Assembly: GCA_000818945.1 (NCBI GenBank)
Contig: KN805383.1
Coordinates: 615,948-672,707 of the forward strand
Direction: 5' to 3'
Length of the DNA: 56,760 nucleotides
Source of the DNA: Schizochytrium sp. CCTCC M209059
Taxonomy: Eukaryota; Sar; Bigyra; Thraustochytrida; Thraustochytriidae
Part shown: positions 1-11,615 of the stretch, in pieces
How the letters are laid out: every line of letters begins with the position of its first letter
Numbering within the stretch: position 1 is the first letter of the stretch
Program-made: the position numbers and the translations under genes
The notes under the pieces: model-generated
What the model was told of the DNA's origin: nothing
Seen by the model: the letters and a program-made list of their open reading frames with translations, nothing else
The model's database searches: none

Positions 1-504
1 CGCGAGAGCGAGCGGCCGCGCGGCGCACGCGCGGACAGACGAGCCCTCGCTCCCTGGTCCCAGGCCGATCAATCGCCGCCCGAATGAACGAACGAACGAA
101 CGTCCCTCCGTGCGAGCGAGCGTGCGTGCGTGCGTGGGTATGTGTCCACGTCCCGCGCCGCGCTGCCTCGCGCTCGCCGCGGCCTCGCGCCGCCTCGTGG
201 CCACGCGGCGCGCCTCGCCTCGCCTCGCCGTGCCTTGCTTTGCTCGTTTGCAATCTAATGTGACCGAGCGAAGCGCTCCAAGCGCGACCGATTCGATTCG
301 ATTCGATCCCCCGCCCTCCTCTGTCCGCGACGCAATGGACGCTCGCGGCCCCGGTCTGCGCGCGGCGCGGCGCAGCGGAGCGAGGAGCGGCGCGGGGCCA
401 GCGGGGCGGAGAGGCGCGGCGCGCGGAGGCGGCAGCGAGGCGCCAAACGAGGCGCCAAGCGAGCGGGCGGGTTTGGTGGGGTCAACTTGAACGTCGGGCT
501 TGGC

Positions 505-723
505 TCTGCTTTCTTGCTTTTCTTCTTTCTTTCTTTCTTTCTTGCTTTTCTTGCTTGCTTGCTTTCTTTCTTGCTTTCTTGCTTTTCTTGCTTGCTTGCT
601 TTCTTTCTTTCTTTGTTACGGTGCGAGCTGGCGCGGCTCGACTCTTGACTCGGTAGTGAGAAAAAGGAAAAAGAAGAAAAGAAAGAAGGAAAGAAGGAAA
701 GAAGGAAAGAAGGAAAGAAAGAA
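505..723. repeat. imperfect CTTT / GAAA-GGAA tetranucleotide tracts
   Basis: A pyrimidine-rich tract of CTTT and CTTG units (about 505-615) is followed by a purine-rich tract of GAAA and GGAA units (about 660-723). The two halves are near complements and could fold back on each other. Confidence 0.8.
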
Positions 724-790
724 GAATGAACGAATGAAAGAATTGAATGAAGAGCACGGCCGCGCAGACTCAAGTCGCGGGCGGTCTTGC

Positions 791-830
791 CTGCGCTGCG
801 CTGCGCTGCGCTGCGCTGCGCTGCGCTGCG
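791..830. repeat. (CTGCG)8 pentamer array
   Basis: Eight perfect tandem copies of CTGCG, followed directly by TGCG units. Confidence 0.9.
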
Positions 831-1517
831 TGCGTGCGTTCGTGCGTGCGTGCGCGAGGGAGGGAGGGATGGAGAGGGAGAGGGTCGGGGCCACCCGCCG
901 CGGCGGCGGCGCGAGGACGAGCGAAGGGCTGAAGGGAGGAACCCGATGGGAGCGAAAGGTTCAAGTTCAAATTCGAGCTCGGCAAGCGAAGCCGGCTCCA
1001 CAGAAGCCCGGCGACCGGGACGTGGGCGTCTAGTCTGCCTGTCTGGCTTCGCCCTGGCCTTACCTCGTCCCGCCGGTCCTGGTCCTCAGATCTTGCGTGT
1101 CTCGCTTGTCTTGCTTTGTCTTGGTCCTCAAGTTCGCCTGCCTTCGCAGCTGGCTGCTTCTTGTTGCGCTGCCACGATCGACGATGCGATGCTCGATGCG
1201 ATAACGGCGATGAAAAATGCGATGCACAGACGCCTCGCGCCGCGAGCCTGTCCACGCAGCGGTGCGGGTCCGCGCCTCGCAGCTGCCGCCAGGTCGCACG
1301 GCTCCAGCCCTCGGGTTGAGTCCACCGCGCGCGCAGGCTCTCTCAGAGCTCGAAGAATCGGCCGATTGGACGGACGCTCAATCGGCCAGCCTTGGCACGC
1401 CCAACGTGTCCCCCCGCGCGCACTTGAGCGGCCGCGCTGCCGGCGGGCGGGGCCGCGGGAGAGCACGCCGGCAGGTCCAGGCGGCGCAGCTGGCGCTCCG
1501 CTCGCGCGGCCTCCGGA

Positions 1518-2029
<512 letters not shown>

Positions 2030-2656
2030 TTCCATCCTTCCTTTTTTTCCTTCCTTCCTTTTTTCCTTCCTTCCTCTCCATCCTCCCTGTCCCGGTCGCG
2101 GTGTCCTCTGCCAGCCGCTCTCGCTCCGGATCTCGATCTTGCAGTTCGTGTCCATCGCCGTCGCGCTCGTCGTGGTTGTCTCCGCCGTCTCTCCACCGGC
2201 AGCCGAAGATCGACCGCGACGACGTGACGACAAGAGATGCAGGGGCCAAGACGACGCAGCCTCGCGAGGCCCAGCGACGAAGGGTGCATGCGCGCGTCTG
2301 CACTGCACGCATGAGTGCAAGCCATGCATGTGGTTGGTGAGGTGCCGGAAGACCGACGGCGCTCGATCGACCGATCGACCGGCCGATCGACTGGCCGAGT
2401 GATCGATCGAGCGCTCGCTGCTGGTCGCTCGACGTATCTTTTGAGCGACAAGAACCGTATCAATCCAGGCCCGTGCCTGCGGACAGACCACAAGTTCCGC
2501 GAGGTGAGGAGATAGATTCTTGCGCAGCGGCCCCCTCCCTCCACTTGGTTGCTGCGACTCCGCCCCTCCTCATCGTGACGACAAACGAACCGACGCCCTA
2601 CTCCATGCGATCATACTATCCAGATGACTTGGTTGGCCGCAGCCGCGCCCACTCAC

Positions 2657-2740
2657 TCGTCTGTCAAGCACAATCTGCGGCCAAGATCGCTTGACAGACA
2701 GACCCCGGTGGCCCAAACGTCCAATCTGCGCAGCTGCCAT
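2657..2740 (-). other. candidate first exon (28 codons) of an unrecognised spliced gene
   Basis: An ATG at 2740 opens 28 codons (MAAAQIGRLGHRGLSVKRSW and on) that run in phase 0 into a consensus GTGAGT donor at 2656. The peptide is basic and presequence-like. A possible acceptor (CTGTCCGCAG) at 2477 would continue as ARAWIDTVLVAQKIRRA, after which the frame degrades into ATCG-rich and GACA-repeat sequence, so no complete gene can be drawn. The exon could be chance. Confidence 0.2.
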
Positions 2741-3591
2741 CACGACGCAGCACCACACAACACCACCCTCCGCCGCTGCCGCCACCACCAATCAATCATA
2801 CCAGCGTGGCCCCCAGCGCGTCGCGCTCGATCGACCCTTCGAGCACCTCGACCGGGACGAGCCTTCTTCACAAAAATCAACTTTTTGGACGGACTTGAAG
2901 CTGGGCTGGGCGAGCAAGCGGAGCAACCCCGCCCGCACAACGAACTGCAAGCGCGAGCCCGCGATGCGCCCGTCCCTCGCGGCCGCCCTTCCGATCGATC
3001 GATGGATCTAATCGATCGATCGATCGAGTAATCCGATCGCCTGCATGGCGCATCGACGGACCTGGACCGAGCGTCGGAGCGGGCGTGGGCCTGGAGCGCG
3101 CGCACTATACATCACGCGGTTTTCCGGCCAAGGCGGTTTCTCTCGTCCCGTCGTCGGAGTTTCTGTGGCCGCTGCGCCGCGCGGCGCGATGCGATGCGAT
3201 GCGATGCGGCAGATGAAACACGCGCAAGTCTTGTGGGTTCTCTGATCTGCAGCGGGCATGGCATGGCTGAGCACGTGCAGGCGAGGGACGAGAAACAAGG
3301 GAAAGGCATCGACGGCAAACTGGGGCAAACGCGAGCCAGCCGTACCGCAGCCGGCTGCAGCTGCGCCGCGGGGCCGCGGCGGCCCAACTGCTGGCTGCTG
3401 ACTGCTGACTAGGCCTGCTGGCCGCCGCAAGGACGCGGTACAAATGGACGCTGTCGTGTCTATTTATCGCGCTGCAGCCGTTAGTAGATATAATGTGCAC
3501 ACGCCGTCTCTCTCTACGCCTGTCGTCTATCCTCGAGTCCCGCCGTTGCCATCTGCCAAGGCCAAGGCCTTCTTTTGGCGGGAGGGCTCTC

Positions 3592-3628
<37 letters not shown>

Positions 3629-4185
3629 TGTCTGCAGCTCCAGCTGCGAGTGCCGTGCGGCCCTGGCACGGCACGCACGATTGATGGAAAAACAAAGGCT
3701 AGTAGCTAGCGGCACGTGCTGCACCCCGATGGCCTGCAGGTGCAGCTGGACGCAGGCGCGCGGCCGCAAGCAGGTGCAGGCCGCTGCCGGGGCACGCACG
3801 CGTCGACGGCGCTGCTGCACCTGGCTGCCGAGGCCCGCCTTTGCGCCGAGCCCTCCTTCTTCTTCTCCTCTCCGAGCTTTCCGGCGCGGCCGAAGCCGCA
3901 GCGGCGGCAGCAAGCAAGCCTGTCCATGGCGCGGCACGTGCTGCCCACACTGGCTCGCGTACTTCTTCTTCTCCGCGCTCCTCGTCGCCGCCCTGGTCCT
4001 CTCCCGCTCTTCCCCGCGACCTCCTCCTTCCCCGCCGCCTCGACCTCGCCGGCGACTTCTTCTCCGCGCGCTCCTGCGTGGCCGTCTCCGTCTCGCTCGC
4101 CGTCTTCTCCCGCGCCTTGGCAGCTCGCTCTCCAAGACCTTGCCAGCGCTGCTCTTCCTTCCGTGCCGGCTCTGGCGGAGTGTGT

Positions 4186-4231
4186 GAAAGAAAGAAGGAA
4201 GGAAAGAAGGAAAGAAAGAAAGAAAGAAGGA

Positions 4232-4306
<75 letters not shown>
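4186..4306. repeat. (GAAA)n microsatellite
   Basis: About 120 bp of GAAA units with a few GGAA variants at the left. This is the same motif as the 2.9-kb array at 47.9-50.8 kb. Confidence 0.95.
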
Positions 4307-4891
4307 GGCTTTGCTTGGAGCTCTTGGAGCTCTTCGAGCCCCGCGCTGCACGTGCGCTCGGCTCGCGTCGATCGGCTGCAGCCGCCGCCGGCGCGTGCAG
4401 GGAGGAGACGGAGAAGGCCGCCGAGGCTCGGGCGCTGGCGCGGCTGGGCGCAGCAGACCAGGGCGGGAGGAGCGCCTGGATGGATGCAGGCAGGCAGCCT
4501 GAGGGGGCCGAGGGCGCGAGAGGCTGGAGCTGTGCGCACGCAAACGCCTTCCTGCACACGCCATCGTACTCGTTCCGGGCGGTGGAATAGGGCGGTGTGG
4601 AACGACACGCGCGTCGTTGCGCATTTATTGCGCTCCGTTTCGCTTCGCTCGGGCCGGCCAGCCAGCCAGCTGCAGCCAGCCAGCTGCAGCCAGCCAGCCA
4701 GCCTGCCATGGCATCGTATGGTGTGGCATGAGGCAGCAGACATGTATAATTTAATTGATGATTTTGATGTTCGTTTTGCTGTTTGTTCGATCGTGTTTAT
4801 TTGCTTTTTTCTTTCTTTGATTGTTTGCTTCTTTCTTTATACAATACAATACAAGACAATACAAGACGAGACAAGACATTGCTTGATAAGT

Positions 4892-7800
4892 TTACTCAGA
4901 TGATGAAAAGTCCCCAAGGCGTGAAGCAACGGGCGATCTTGACAGCGACGAAAGACTCTTGGTGCTCTGCGCTGCTGGGGACCTCGACGCGGAGGCCGTG
5001 GAAGAACGCGAGGAAAACGATGAACTTGCCACAGAAACGCTCTTGCGCCGTGTTGGGCGCGACAGGCGCGTAAAGGTCTCCTCCGCCGGCCCACAACGCC
5101 CCAGCCCCGACGACATGCCTGTCGCCAGACCCCCAAGCGCTTGCTGCACCGTCTGCGAAAGCGACTCGATACGCTTGTCCTTGCGCTTCACCAAGGTTTG
5201 CAACTTGGCGTTCTGCATGCGCAAATCCGCAAGCTCCAGCTTCACCTGCTTCAAGTGCTGGATCTTCTGCCGCAAATTCTGATGGCCCGTCAATGCTGCG
5301 TTCTCCGACGCCAGACGTGCAAGCTCCGCGCGCGCCTTCTCTTGCTCCGCCTTGGTCAACGCCAGCTCACTGTCTCGCGAGTCCATGTCAGAGGCCAACA
5401 AATTGCTCTCTGCGAGCTTCACACGATACACGTGAACTTGCGCCTCCAACGCGCTCTCCTTGCCAGTTGCCGCGTCCAGTTGCTCGTGTAGGGTCTGCAC
5501 CATTGCTTTCAGTCGATCCACGTGCTCAGGGTCCACGCCGCTCGACTTTTTCTCAAGATCATCAACGCGTTCCGAAAGGTGCTCCACCACGCGCTGCTTG
5601 GCCGCCAAGGCGCTCTCGGAATCTTTGCATGCCTCGCGAGCAGACTCCAGCGCACGCTGGCCCGCCTCATATTCTTGACGTAATGCTTCGTGGGCTGCCG
5701 ACAGCTCGTCGAGCGCCTCTGCGCGACCCTCCAGCTCGCTGCACCTTTGACGCAACGCACCACATGCAGCCTCACTAGCTGCTTGCTCCTGTGCCCGTGT
5801 GGCCTCTAAAGATGCCATGTGCGCCGAAAATTCCTCGCATCGCGTCTCAAGCGTCTCGCATTGTGTAGTCAATTGCGCGCGCAATTCAGTTTGGGTCTCG
5901 TGCTCTTCAGCGCGTTCCTTCTCCAGAGCTAACAACGCCTGGCAACGTGCCTCCAGCGCCTCGCATTGCGCCTTGAGTTCTTGGCGCAGTTCGTTCTGCA
6001 CCCCCTGCTCCTCGTCTCGCTCCATTTCGAGCGTCTTGATAAGTCTCGTGGCTTCTTCATTCCTTGCCGCGAGACCTCGCCGGGCCTCATGGGAAGCCTC
6101 GAGCTCCTCGTTAACGCGTTGCAGTTGATCCTCCAATTCGCTTGCCCGCCGCGTGGCCTCTGCATGCGCCGACTCGAGCGTTTCTGCGCGCTTCTCCACC
6201 ACTGTCTTTTCCGCTTGAGCAGTCTCATACTTGCCGCTCGCATCGCTCAAAGCTTCCTCGAGAGCAAGCACCTTGGTCGCTAGCGTCTCTTTCTCGTCCT
6301 CAAGCTTCGATTTTTCGTCTGCAAGCTTTTGTCGCGTCGCCTCTTTGACGTCTGCCTCACTGCAAAGAGTTTCGATCTGCAGTCCGAGCGCATCTTCGCG
6401 GCGGCGCGTCTCATCCAGCTCGGACGCAAGTGCACTCAATTGATCGTGTGCCTCTTGATTTGATCGCTCCAGAACGCGTGCACGCTCAAGGAGCTCTGCG
6501 TGATGCTGCGAGAGCGAGTCCTGGTGCGCAGTCGCCGCAAGATGCCGCGCCTCGAGGTCTACCTTTTCCTGTCGCAAGGCATCCCGCTCACCTTCCAGGC
6601 TCTTGATTGTCTCTTTGCTTTCAGCGACATCTTCGCGAAGACAAACCAGCTGCTGCACAAGACCGTCACGAACCCCTACAACGTCACGCACAAAATTACT
6701 TGGACGGATCCGATCGAAGCAAAGCTCAAAGTGTTCAGCCATCGTATCCATTGCAGTGACGGTATTAGCTTGCTCCGTGTTCACCACTTGAAAAGCCTCG
6801 TCGAGTTCGCGAGCACGGGCTTCAAGGGTCTCAACGTCTTCCTCCAGCGAGGCAACCTTTTCCAGAGCGCACGTCAAGTCCTGGTTTGAAGTGGTGAGGG
6901 AAGCTTCCAAGGATGAGACCCGTTCGACACCCTCTTGTGCTCGGGCCTCCCAGGCATCGGCCTCTGTGCGCGCCTGCTTGGCCATTTCCTTTTGTTCTTG
7001 TGCCTTGGTCGCCAGTTCTTCCACCTCGTTTTGGAGCCTGACCACGACTTCTTGGTGTTGAGTAATCTCAAGCTCGAGATTCTTTTGGTTCGATTCGAGC
7101 TGCAAAAGGGTGGATCGCGTCGATGCAAGCGCACTATTGAGTTCGGCAACGTGCTCATCCTTTGCACGGGCTTCCTCTTCCCAAGCATCCTCGGCTTCGC
7201 GGCTCGTGCTCTCCTGCTCAGAAATTGCCTTCTCGAGACACGCAATGCGGCCCTCGAGGTCTGTTTGAACCTCGGCCGATTCCTCCTTTAGTTTGCACAG
7301 TGCGGCCTCGGTCAACTCGAGCTTTCCCCGGTACTCGCATCCTACGCGCTCCGCCTCGGCAAGGTCTTGCGCGAGCTCTTGCGCGCGCTGCGCATGCTCT
7401 TCGGCGGCGGCCTCGCTCTTGCAGCGTTCAGCATGTACAATTTCTTGAAGCGCGGCGAGCTGGCGTTTGGCGTCTGCTTCCGTTTCACGGAGCGTGGTTT
7501 GCGCCTGAACAGACGCTTCTAGTTCAGCACAAAGGTCCTGCTCCCGAGCACGGTGAGATTCGATGTCGTCTTTTGCGAATTTCAGCTGTTCCTCAAGGTC
7601 GACAACGGCCTGATTCCTCTCCGCGTGCTCGGTGCACACGATTTCCATGGATTCGCGCGACTCGGTCAGATCGCGTTCGAGGCAGGCAATCTGCGCAGCA
7701 GCGTCGGAGAGCGCTTCGGACATGATCGCTTCGGACTCTTGCAACTTGTTCAAGAGTTCCTCCTCGCGAGCCTGGAAGCGAGACTGCAACGAGGCTGATG

Positions 7801-9007
7801 TAGCCTCGATTTGAGCGAGCTGCTCGTCGGCAGCGCGAGATCGGTCTGCGAGCTCGCCCTTTTCCTTGATTTTGCGCTGGCACGCGTCTGTGATGAGGCA
7901 AAGCTGTTTCAACAGATCTTGCGTCGACGACACCTTTTCCTTGATGGTTGCTTCCGCGATCTGCAGCCTGCTTTTCAGCTCCCGAACGCGCTTCCTTTCC
8001 TTTTCGCAGGCGGCTTGCGAATCGACTAGCTGCGCGCTTAATCGGCTCGCTTCGTCGTTGGCCATGCGCGCCTCCGCGACCAAGCCGAGGTTTTCTTCTG
8101 ATAAAAGCTCGATCTCCTCTTTGAGCGACGCAATGTACGCCTCGGTTCCGGCCGTGTCCTGCAAAAGTGCTGATTGGTGAAAGATTTGCTCCTCCTGCCT
8201 CTCAATTACCTCGCTGCTGCGCTCGATTGTATCGTGAATGTCCCATGAAAATTCCCATTCGCGATCCACAGCCGCGTCGCGCTGTGCAAGAGCAGCATCT
8301 TGAAGGAGAAAGTGCTGCTTTTGCAAACGGCAAAGCTCCACGGACGCACAGATGCGGGCAAGCTCAAGCGCAGATGCACGCTCTTGTGCGCTGTGATTTT
8401 CCTCCTCGGCTCGTGCGTAGTGTTTGCGGAGGGCAGCTCCTGCAGCAGCTGCGGCGAGGGCTGCGCGTGAAGCCCTGCGGGCCTGGCGCTCAAGCGTTGG
8501 GACCTTTTCCACCGTCTTTGCAGCGTCGGCGAGCTGTGTTTCAAGCACGCGAGCTCGCGACATGCTCGCTTTCATTTGTCGCGCGAGGTTATCCTTTTCC
8601 AAAAGGGCGTTCCGGAGCCTCTTTCGCAGACGATCCGTCTCGGACTCGGCAGCTTGTGGGACGTCAAAGTCGAAGGAACGCTCCCCGGCGGGCCCATGCA
8701 CGCTTGCGTGCGTGTTCGCAAGGTTGGCTCCGCTCAGTCGTCGGAAACTTGGTGGTCTTGGCTTACGTACAGCTTTAGCGTCTGTCATTGGGTCTTCGAC
8801 CGGTTTGGAAGCGTTGTAATAACCAGGTCCACGATTCTCATCGTCATCGTCCTCGTGCCACCGGGCGGTGGCGCTCAGAGGTACGTTCTGGTATGCTTTG
8901 GACCGCAGCGCCGTGTCTGCTTTGTCAACATCGTATGCTCCGGGACCCAAGCTCGGGTTTTTACCCTTTTCCTCCCAGAACCGCTGCACCTTGGACTTGC
9001 TAAACAT
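4892..9007 (-). CDS. HMMR/RHAMM-like giant coiled-coil protein
   Basis: 1371 residues from ATG at 9007 to TAA at 4892, no intron needed. The first 70 residues hold two PG-rich motifs (GPGAYD at 21-26 and RGPGYY at 59-64), as in the conserved start of hyaluronan-mediated motility receptor and SHIPPO-type proteins. From about residue 85 to 1290 the chain is almost unbroken heptad coiled coil rich in E, A, L, K and Q. Near residues 1240-1275 the motif GHQNLRQKIQHLKQVKLELA closely resembles the C-terminal HMMR segment that in animals targets the protein to centrosome and spindle. The last 70 residues are Ser/Arg-rich. In animals HMMR binds microtubules and dynein light chain and organises spindle poles. 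A role at basal bodies or spindle poles is inferred here. The gene is divergent from another coiled-coil gene across 820 bp. HMMR homology rests on the two end motifs, since the coil itself is uninformative. Confidence 0.8.
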   Translation of the reverse strand: MFSKSKVQRFWEEKGKNPSLGPGAYDVDKADTALRSKAYQNVPLSATARWHEDDDDENRGPGYYNASKPVEDPMTDAKAVRKPRPPSFRRLSGANLANTHASVHGPAGERSFDFDVPQAAESETDRLRKRLRNALLEKDNLARQMKASMSRARVLETQLADAAKTVEKVPTLERQARRASRAALAAAAAGAALRKHYARAEEENHSAQERASALELARICASVELCRLQKQHFLLQDAALAQRDAAVDREWEFSWDIHDTIERSSEVIERQEEQIFHQSALLQDTAGTEAYIASLKEEIELLSEENLGLVAEARMANDEASRLSAQLVDSQAACEKERKRVRELKSRLQIAEATIKEKVSSTQDLLKQLCLITDACQRKIKEKGELADRSRAADEQLAQIEATSASLQSRFQAREEELLNKLQESEAIMSEALSDAAAQIACLERDLTESRESMEIVCTEHAERNQAVVDLEEQLKFAKDDIESHRAREQDLCAELEASVQAQTTLRETEADAKRQLAALQEIVHAERCKSEAAAEEHAQRAQELAQDLAEAERVGCEYRGKLELTEAALCKLKEESAEVQTDLEGRIACLEKAISEQESTSREAEDAWEEEARAKDEHVAELNSALASTRSTLLQLESNQKNLELEITQHQEVVVRLQNEVEELATKAQEQKEMAKQARTEADAWEARAQEGVERVSSLEASLTTSNQDLTCALEKVASLEEDVETLEARARELDEAFQVVNTEQANTVTAMDTMAEHFELCFDRIRPSNFVRDVVGVRDGLVQQLVCLREDVAESKETIKSLEGERDALRQEKVDLEARHLAATAHQDSLSQHHAELLERARVLERSNQEAHDQLSALASELDETRRREDALGLQIETLCSEADVKEATRQKLADEKSKLEDEKETLATKVLALEEALSDASGKYETAQAEKTVVEKRAETLESAHAEATRRASELEDQLQRVNEELEASHEARRGLAARNEEATRLIKTLEMERDEEQGVQNELRQELKAQCEALEARCQALLALEKERAEEHETQTELRAQLTTQCETLETRCEEFSAHMASLEATRAQEQAASEAACGALRQRCSELEGRAEALDELSAAHEALRQEYEAGQRALESAREACKDSESALAAKQRVVEHLSERVDDLEKKSSGVDPEHVDRLKAMVQTLHEQLDAATGKESALEAQVHVYRVKLAESNLLASDMDSRDSELALTKAEQEKARAELARLASENAALTGHQNLRQKIQHLKQVKLELADLRMQNAKLQTLVKRKDKRIESLSQTVQQALGGLATGMSSGLGRCGPAEETFTRLSRPTRRKSVSVASSSFSSRSSTASASRSPAAQSTKSLSSLSRSPVASRLGDFSSSE

Positions 9008-9827
9008 TGTGTTGGGTCAAGCTTGCCAACGACAAAAAGGCACCGGACTGACGTTGCAAGTCCCGCCAAAGGTTGGGAGCAGCGACGAGGTTGCTCGCTT
9101 GCTCACGCGACGCTTGTCCCTACTCGCCCGTCACTTTGCCACTCACGCTCGTCTCGCGTTGCTATCGCTCGGTCTCGCGATCGCCGTTGGCCGCTCGCTT
9201 CCTTCCTTTCTCAGTTTGCTGGTGGCCAAGATAACCCTGCTTGCTCGACGCCTCCCTCCAACAAATGATCGATTGAGGTCCGTGCCGGCGGCGGTTGCCG
9301 CGAGGTCGCCTCGCGCTGCCCAGGGCCCTAACTTTTTCTGATATCTGCGGACTGGGATCGATTTCTTGGGTCGCGGCGGTTGCACACGAGGGCCAATTCC
9401 CCGCGTTCCCATCAGATGGGATAGATCCGTTGGTACACACCGTTTTAGAAGCGCATCTATGAAAGGAGGAAAAATGCGGAAAGAGCACAAAAGGAAGGAA
9501 AAACAAACACACGCGCGCGTACGATATTTCGACTCAAGCGACATGTCGAGCGCGCGCCCTTATATTTTCTTTTCCGGCATCACTGATTGTGAGGGTTGAC
9601 TCTATTTCTGCTGGCTTCAAGTTGTTTTCCTTGTTGATTGTATGTGTACAAGTTTGGATTACCTATCGTGCCGCGAGCGAACACAACGAGCACGACAGCC
9701 AGCTACAGAAACGTCGATCGATTGAGCTCGCAACGTAGCGGGGCTGATTGTCCTTACACGCTAGCGCGCTCGCGCAGGCAAAGCGAAAGGCGCGGAGAGC
9801 AAAGGCGTAAAATACAGCAAGAGCACG
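9008..9827. promoter_or_regulatory. shared divergent promoter region
   Basis: 820 bp separate the start codons of the HMMR-like gene (minus) and the coiled-coil gene (plus). No convincing coding exon is seen. An AT-richer patch (CCTTATATTTTC near 9558) is the only TATA-like word I noticed. Confidence 0.45.
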
Positions 9828-11342
9828 ATGGCCAGCGCGCGAGACCAGCAAGTGAACGCGCGCATCGCCACACTCCGAAACGAGCTCAATGCCGCCGCAG
9901 ATGCGGGCGCAGAGTTGCCGAGTGCATCGGCGACAGCCTCGGGTACAGCGACCTCATCGGGAAGCGCAGCGGGAAATGCTTCAATCGAGGCCCTTCAGGC
10001 TGATCTCAAACGAAGACAAGAGTCCTATATTCGACGCCAACGCCAGTATGAAGCGCGAATCGAGTCTCTCGAAGCTGAGCTCGAAGCCGTCAACGCTGGT
10101 AGGACGAACTGGATGGAAGGCGACGAGCGCATTGGCAACATTCGTGATTTGCATAAACAGCTCATGAAGAATATCGAGCACGTACAGGACAGCACAGCAA
10201 AAGTCTTGCAGGACCAAGAACGCGACCTCTTGCGAGCATTTCGCGCGCGTCTCTTTGATATTCAAAGTGAACTCGAAGTCGAAAAGAGCAAAGCAGACGT
10301 GGGCGCCTCTTCGTGGATTGAAAAGAATCGTCAGCTTGAACGCGGGTTGGACTGGGCCAAAGAGATGGCCGATCGACTCGAGCGCGTGAACCAGAGCCTG
10401 CAAAAGGAGAATACGCGGCTCAAATCTCAGTTTAAAACCCAAGAGGATGATCGCGAGTTCCTGATCCGCCAACTGGTCACTGTGAAGAAGGATAATGTAC
10501 AGTTGCGTCAAGAAATTCAAAACAAAGAGGATGCTCTCGTCAAGCGTGATGAAGAGCTCGAGGCTCTTCAGGCGTACAAGAAGCAAGCGATGACACAGAA
10601 AATCACCACGTTGCCAGGCCATGGTCCTTCGGCTGGGGCAGGATCCGTAGCAGGCAACGTCTCTGCCGTAGGAGGGCGAAAAGCAAGTACTTCTTCTTTG
10701 CTCCCACCTGCGGGTCGCGGATCCGTCATGATGCAGCCGGGATCCCCAATCATTGACAATATGTCGTCCTTGACGGACGCAGTGACGAGTCTTTCGGCCG
10801 GCCACGCAGCGGACAAAGAGGTCCGCTACAAGGAGATCATTAAGCGCTTGAAGAAGCTTTTGGACACAGAACGCAAAAATCTTCAAAAGGTTCGAAACGC
10901 GTACTCGGCGGACCTCAAGTCAAGAACTCAACTCGAAGTTCTCTTGCGAAGGTGTGTCGAGGACGTTCGTACCAACATTATTCGTCACCGACAACGGGTC
11001 ACCTCGAACGGAAGCAAGCTCAGTAGTACTCATGGATCTGTCAAAATGCAAGATAGCGTGTCATCTCTTGGTGCCGAGGACGCGATTGAGATGGAGGACT
11101 TCAGTGAGCAAGACCGCGAGAAACTACTCGAGATTTTGCTGTCTCAAGAGCGCGTCGTCAGTTTGTTATACAAGAAGACCTTTCCAAAGTCGGCTGTAGC
11201 ACCTGGAACCTTTGTGGAGATGGCCGCCTCTTTAGACGTCTCTACCGGCTCTGCCCCAACGAGCGGTCTTCTTGATCCAGTCAAGCCTGCAGGAAACCAA
11301 GCGAGTCAGGAAGACCTTTTGGATCCAGCAGGATCCCCATAG
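9828..11342 (+). CDS. conserved-looking coiled-coil protein, unrecognised family
   Basis: 504 residues; ATG at 9828 in a good context (gcacgATGG), TAG at 11340. After an Ala/Ser/Thr-rich stretch (about 25-55) there is a long coiled coil (about 55-265), a Gly/Ser-rich linker (about 265-330), a second coil (about 335-400, with KNLQKVRNAYSADLKSRTQL) and an acidic then flexible C terminus. The first coil has unusually patterned, non-repetitive segments (GDERIGNIRDLHKQL, FRARLFDIQSELEVEKSK, TQEDDREFLIRQLVTVKKDN), which suggests a conserved structural protein rather than random coil. That style is typical of axonemal or basal-body coiled-coil proteins, but I cannot assign a family. Divergence from the HMMR-like gene suggests co-regulation in a cytoskeletal programme (inference). 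Confidence 0.75.
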   Translation: MASARDQQVNARIATLRNELNAAADAGAELPSASATASGTATSSGSAAGNASIEALQADLKRRQESYIRRQRQYEARIESLEAELEAVNAGRTNWMEGDERIGNIRDLHKQLMKNIEHVQDSTAKVLQDQERDLLRAFRARLFDIQSELEVEKSKADVGASSWIEKNRQLERGLDWAKEMADRLERVNQSLQKENTRLKSQFKTQEDDREFLIRQLVTVKKDNVQLRQEIQNKEDALVKRDEELEALQAYKKQAMTQKITTLPGHGPSAGAGSVAGNVSAVGGRKASTSSLLPPAGRGSVMMQPGSPIIDNMSSLTDAVTSLSAGHAADKEVRYKEIIKRLKKLLDTERKNLQKVRNAYSADLKSRTQLEVLLRRCVEDVRTNIIRHRQRVTSNGSKLSSTHGSVKMQDSVSSLGAEDAIEMEDFSEQDREKLLEILLSQERVVSLLYKKTFPKSAVAPGTFVEMAASLDVSTGSAPTSGLLDPVKPAGNQASQEDLLDPAGSP

Positions 11343-11615
11343 CTCTCACGGAAGGAAAGAATGAAAAGAATTTTCAGTCCCCTTTCATCATAGGATTTGG
11401 CAAATCACACTGCAACAAAAAAGCGAGCGCTTGCTTTTTGCTTCGATTTGCTCTTCTTTTCATCGACCACTTTTCTTGGAAAGGGAGGAAACCAGCTTGG
11501 ACGCTTTTTTTTCGAACGTGGCAGAACCCTAAGGCAAGTGACGTGGATTTTGTCGTTGTCGCAAGGTTGACTTGAAGTGGACAGAACGTCAGCCCGCCAC
11601 TCGGAGCCGGCCGCC

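Noticed and set aside
3527..4743. Overlapping frames of 336-395 codons on both strands
   Set aside because: GC-rich, low-complexity, and carried through the GAAA array at 4186-4306.
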